A DNA stretch of 64,000 nucleotides, taken from Membranipora membranacea (Eukaryota; Bryozoa; Gymnolaemata; Cheilostomatida; Membraniporidae). The position numbers and the translations under genes are program-made. The notes under the pieces were generated by a model. The model worked only from the letters and a program-made list of their open reading frames with translations. It was not told the origin of the DNA and ran no database searches. Where the stretch lies: the NCBI GenBank assembly GCA_914767715.1, contig OU612071.1:1238001-1302000 (forward strand), given 5' to 3'. This document shows, piece after piece, positions 60,885-64,000 of this stretch; position 1 is the stretch's first letter, and every line of letters begins with the position of its first letter.

Positions 60885-60921
60885 CAGGGAGGGTGGGAGG
60901 GGGTATATCCCACCCTCCCTG
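60885..60921. repeat. Perfect 14-bp hairpin containing a G-quadruplex motif
   Basis: CAGGGAGGGTGGGA at 60885-60898 is exactly complementary to 60908-60921, with a 9-base loop. The plus strand holds GGGAGGGTGGGAGGGGG (60887-60903): four G-runs with single-base loops, the most stable class of predicted G-quadruplex. Confidence 0.85.
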
Positions 60922-60924
60922 GTT

Positions 60925-63170
60925 ATTTCAGACCATAATTTTATTGGTATCAATTTTAAATATGTGTAGATTGGTGTACCAAAATCAAGGATGAAGAAAA
61001 TCAGTGCCTTGTGACGTTGGCTATAGCTATTTGCTCAGATTGTATGCAAAAACACATGAAAGACATTTATTCTTTGTCACAGGAATTTCATGATGCAAGC
61101 CTGGTTTAAGGGCAGTCCAAGGGAAAAATCATGGTAATTGGCTATTGCACTGCTCTGCCTATTCTACCCAGGGCTGTATCCATGGATTTTGTGTAGGCAA
61201 ACCAGGCTAGGTACAGGAAATGCGTTAGAAAGTCTTCCCGTAGAGAAGGATGTTGAGGAACTATCTGAGGAATAGCGGTAGCTTAATGTGTTCCAGCCCA
61301 TTTTGGAAGGAGAATTATCGATCGGCTTGGGAAATTTATCGAATTAGGGAGCTCATTCATGAGCTGCTTGATGATTTTGACTTTGCTGCAACAAACATTA
61401 TGCATGGGTGTTGTTTCATTCGACGGGCATCTTAAATTAAGACTTGCTTGAAAATGATTCAGACAGCAGCAATATCACATTTCTGGACATAGCCTACCTT
61501 ATGCCAAAAATATCAGTTTAAAACTCATTGTTGACATCTTAACCTCAAAACATGTAAGAAAGGGCAAATCACACCATATCAACCAGCCTAATACATTCAT
61601 AATGCCAACCAGTCTCACAATGGCCCCTCTGGGCGCCTGGTTATTAAAGGTTTAAGAGGTTTCAAGAGGACTTTCAAAATTGACAAGCTGAAAATTGGTA
61701 GTGTCAAGCCCCCTAAAAGACTCTACCCCACATACCAGTAATACCAACTTGTGGCAAGAAATTTAAAAGTATCATAGAGAAAAAAGAGTAGAGGAAACTT
61801 ATGGATACTAAGTTGTTGCAGCTCTAATGCTGCCACCCTGAGTTAAATGCTGCAGCTCTAGATTATCATCAATTTGACAAGATTGTTTAAGGAAACTTTA
61901 TACCTCCTAGTTCCCAGTCCTCTGTCGATAAAGTTCCAACTCAGTGAGCATGGTATACGATAGGCTGATTTAAAACTACCATACAAGGCTAAGACCAAAG
62001 CTACCAAAACCTTGCAGAATCAAAATCAAATTTAATTGACCAGTAATTGTGTGTATTGATAATATCACTTGTTACTTTTTGGATCTTATTAAAGTTAGAA
62101 TTGACAAAAATTGACAAAGTTCAGTTAGCAAAATTGTTTGTGCATTGAATTCTATTTCAAAATCACAATGTTTCCATATGTTGGTGTGGCATCATTTGAG
62201 TGCCAAATTGGATACATGGAATTAACATCGACACTTAATTTTAGTATAGCGTGTCAAATTCAAAACTGCTGGGCTTTCAATCAACAGACAAATCAGTTGA
62301 TACAAACTAGAATATCCACTGTCTTTTGTTTCTATTCTTCTAAATTTCTTGTGGATTTTGTTTAGCAGAACAAAAGACTTTCTATATGTATATAAAATTT
62401 GTGGGGTAATAACTCTGGTTTAAATATTTATACAAACAAGGAGATGATAATTCCTGCAGCTATTGAACTACAAAATCCATATAAGTCACTGAGCTGTAAC
62501 AATTTCAATATTTTTTTATAAATTATACCACAATTATCACATGCTTGTTCTGCTAGAGGCCCGATTTCCACACCAACTCCTGCCCACTTCCCACTATTTG
62601 TAATTCTCACTATTTCCTCCAGATTTGAGAGATAACAGCCCTATCGCCGCTTTTTAGTAACCATCCAAGCACCTGTCGATGTGTTTAACCTCAGCTCGAT
62701 ATTTTAGTAAAAAGTACGAACATGAAATTTTTTGGGATCATAATATATGTGTTTTATGCCCTTCCTAGTGGCTAGATACTCTATCTCAGAGCATCAGCAG
62801 CCAGGGCTCCATCCTGCCATCAAAATGGATGGCTCGGGTGCTTCGCCCCCTCAAAGCACTGCGATGCGATGCAGTGCAGTATTGCTGTCAATTGAAATCT
62901 CCAACTTTTGAATTTGGATAACTTGGCAAGTAGGTCCCCAATTAGCCATGCTCATAAAGCCAATTGAAAACCTGAGTGTATGTCATCCACACCTCTGAAG
63001 TATTGTGGCGTTTATGGTTGTGCCATTCCTAGTTATACAGAGTTACAAATTCAGTTACAGTGGAAATTCTTTGGAAACATGAATTAGTTTTACCACCATG
63101 ACTGAATGTATCCAGCATAGTTTCAGTGTTCTTACAAATAACTTTACCTTTGTTCCGATTAGTCACAGAG
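60925..63170. other. No gene supported
   Basis: 61,169 has CAGGGCTGTATCCATGG, resembling a hAT end, but no partner end is found. The plus frame at 61250-61435 (ELIHELLDDFDFAATN) is the only gene-like stretch and stands alone. A less AT-rich patch near 62,800-62,880 holds GATGCGATGCAGTGCAGT tandem-like sequence. Confidence 0.25.
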
Positions 63171-63190
63171 TTATATATATATATATATAT

Positions 63191-63850
63191 TCCATGTTTA
63201 TTCTGGAGAAGAATAAGTCCTTAGGACTTGTACCCAGAAAACAGAAAAATTGATAAAAAAATGGTGTAGAATTAAAAAGACATGTAACTAAATATCAAGA
63301 ACAATGACAGGTAAAATTACAAAGTACAAGCAGGCATTAATTAGCAGTAAAACATGACACAATTTGATACACAATAGCTAGGAAAAGAAAAGTTATAACA
63401 ATGTAGCAGTAGACTAAAATGAAATGATAAGAACTGACTCATTAATTGAGAAGTTTGAGGACGTGGCTCCAAAAGGCATTTTTGAATGTAGCAAGGGATT
63501 GACTCAGCTTAACATGATTGGGTAATTCGTTAAACTTCTGAGCACCGAAATTAGCTAAAGCAAATCTAAAATTTTCCTTGGATAGTCTAAACCCAGAACT
63601 TTTAGCGAGCCGAGTTTCACTAATTAATTTCTCGGGGAGCAGATTGGTATCAATTATTGGGACTAAACTATTAACAATTTTATAAAACGTCAGCAGATAC
63701 AAATATTCGAAACGCAAAGTTAACACAGGGATGCTGTAGGTCTTTCGAGTATTATCTTTAGAACTGTTATAGTGTAGAATGTTCAAACATCTATTCTCAA
63801 TTTTTAAAAATTCTTTTTTGACAATAGGTAAATTCGCGACCTTGGTATAT
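63191..63850 (-). pseudogene. LINE-C, 3' part with end of ORF2
   Basis: The minus frame 63786-63442 reads RFEYLYLLTFYKIVNSL, then FRFALANFGAQKFNELPNHV and TFKNAFWSHVLKLLN-stop. This is the usual C-terminus of non-LTR reverse transcriptase proteins ('...WNxLPxxIxxSxSLxxFKxxLxxHL'). A 3' untranslated region of about 250 bases, shared with 40,038-40,295, ends at CAGAATAAACATGGA against a (TA)n tract. It is 5'-truncated. The intact C-terminal frame suggests it is younger than LINE-A or LINE-B. Confidence 0.75.
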
Positions 63851-63862
63851 ATATTAAATAAT

Positions 63863-63981
63863 CCAACTTTAATTCAAGTTGTCTCCCTATTATCAATGAG
63901 GAGATAATTCTAAGTTTCATGACATGAAACTTAGAATTATCTCCTCATTGGTGATAGGGAGACAACTTGAATTCAAGTTGG
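63863..63981. repeat. 119-base near-perfect palindrome
   Basis: Arms of 59 bases (63863-63921 and 63923-63981) match at 56 positions around a single unpaired base at 63922. The ends are CCAACTTTAATTCAAGTTG and CAACTTGAATTCAAGTTGG. It is probably a small palindromic MITE. It lies immediately upstream (5' side) of the truncated LINE-C copy. Confidence 0.85.
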
Positions 63982-64000
63982 ATTCAGTTGGATTTTCCAA

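Noticed and set aside
61169-61190. hAT terminus CAGGGCTGTATCC
   Set aside because: No matching inverse end or 8-bp duplication found within the window.

Overview
The window is eukaryotic, most likely from an early-branching marine invertebrate such as a demosponge. It is AT-rich, genes are split by GT-AG introns of about 70 to 840 bases, two promoters have a TATA box, and there are many LINE, hAT, SINE and TTAA-flanked elements. I see no bacterial features. The species call is an inference and is not secure.

Bases 1 to about 39,300 are a repeat thicket. A composite unit (called U here) occurs at least eight times in both orientations. It carries two or three short exons that could encode a peptide of about 65 residues, a downstream exon-like module, and further modules (B and C). 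A decayed LINE reverse transcriptase precedes several copies. Later insertions sit in this matrix. They include a 1.8-kb hAT element with a perfect 8-bp target duplication, TTAA-flanked inverted-repeat elements, two foldback elements, tRNA-derived SINEs, and a 4.6-kb element with 23-bp terminal inverted repeats that holds a phase-consistent three-exon small gene. Paralogous units supply uninterrupted sites for several of these insertions, so the order of events can be partly read.

Bases 39,300 to 64,000 are more unique and gene-bearing. The plus strand has a RING-like gene (42,493-43,449) next to a LINE insertion and a possible transmembrane exon. The minus strand has a five-exon cysteine-rich gene (52,715-50,027) ending in a CXC (tesmin/TSO1-like) domain and carrying one apparent single-base frameshift.

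The most interesting locus is 53,249-56,799. Two small secreted-protein genes face each other tail to tail. They share promoter layout (TATA box 52-55 bases before the ATG), a four-codon first exon, a second exon that starts inside the signal peptide, and a phase-1 second intron. The minus-strand copy encodes a 113-residue cystine-knot-like protein with CC, CxGxC and CCVPT motifs and no room for a long propeptide. The plus-strand copy is related, but its second exon appears to lack one base.

The remainder, about 57,000-63,170, holds no gene I can support. It has a SINE head, a LINE 3' end and a G-quadruplex hairpin. The window ends in a second LINE copy followed by a 119-base near-perfect palindrome.
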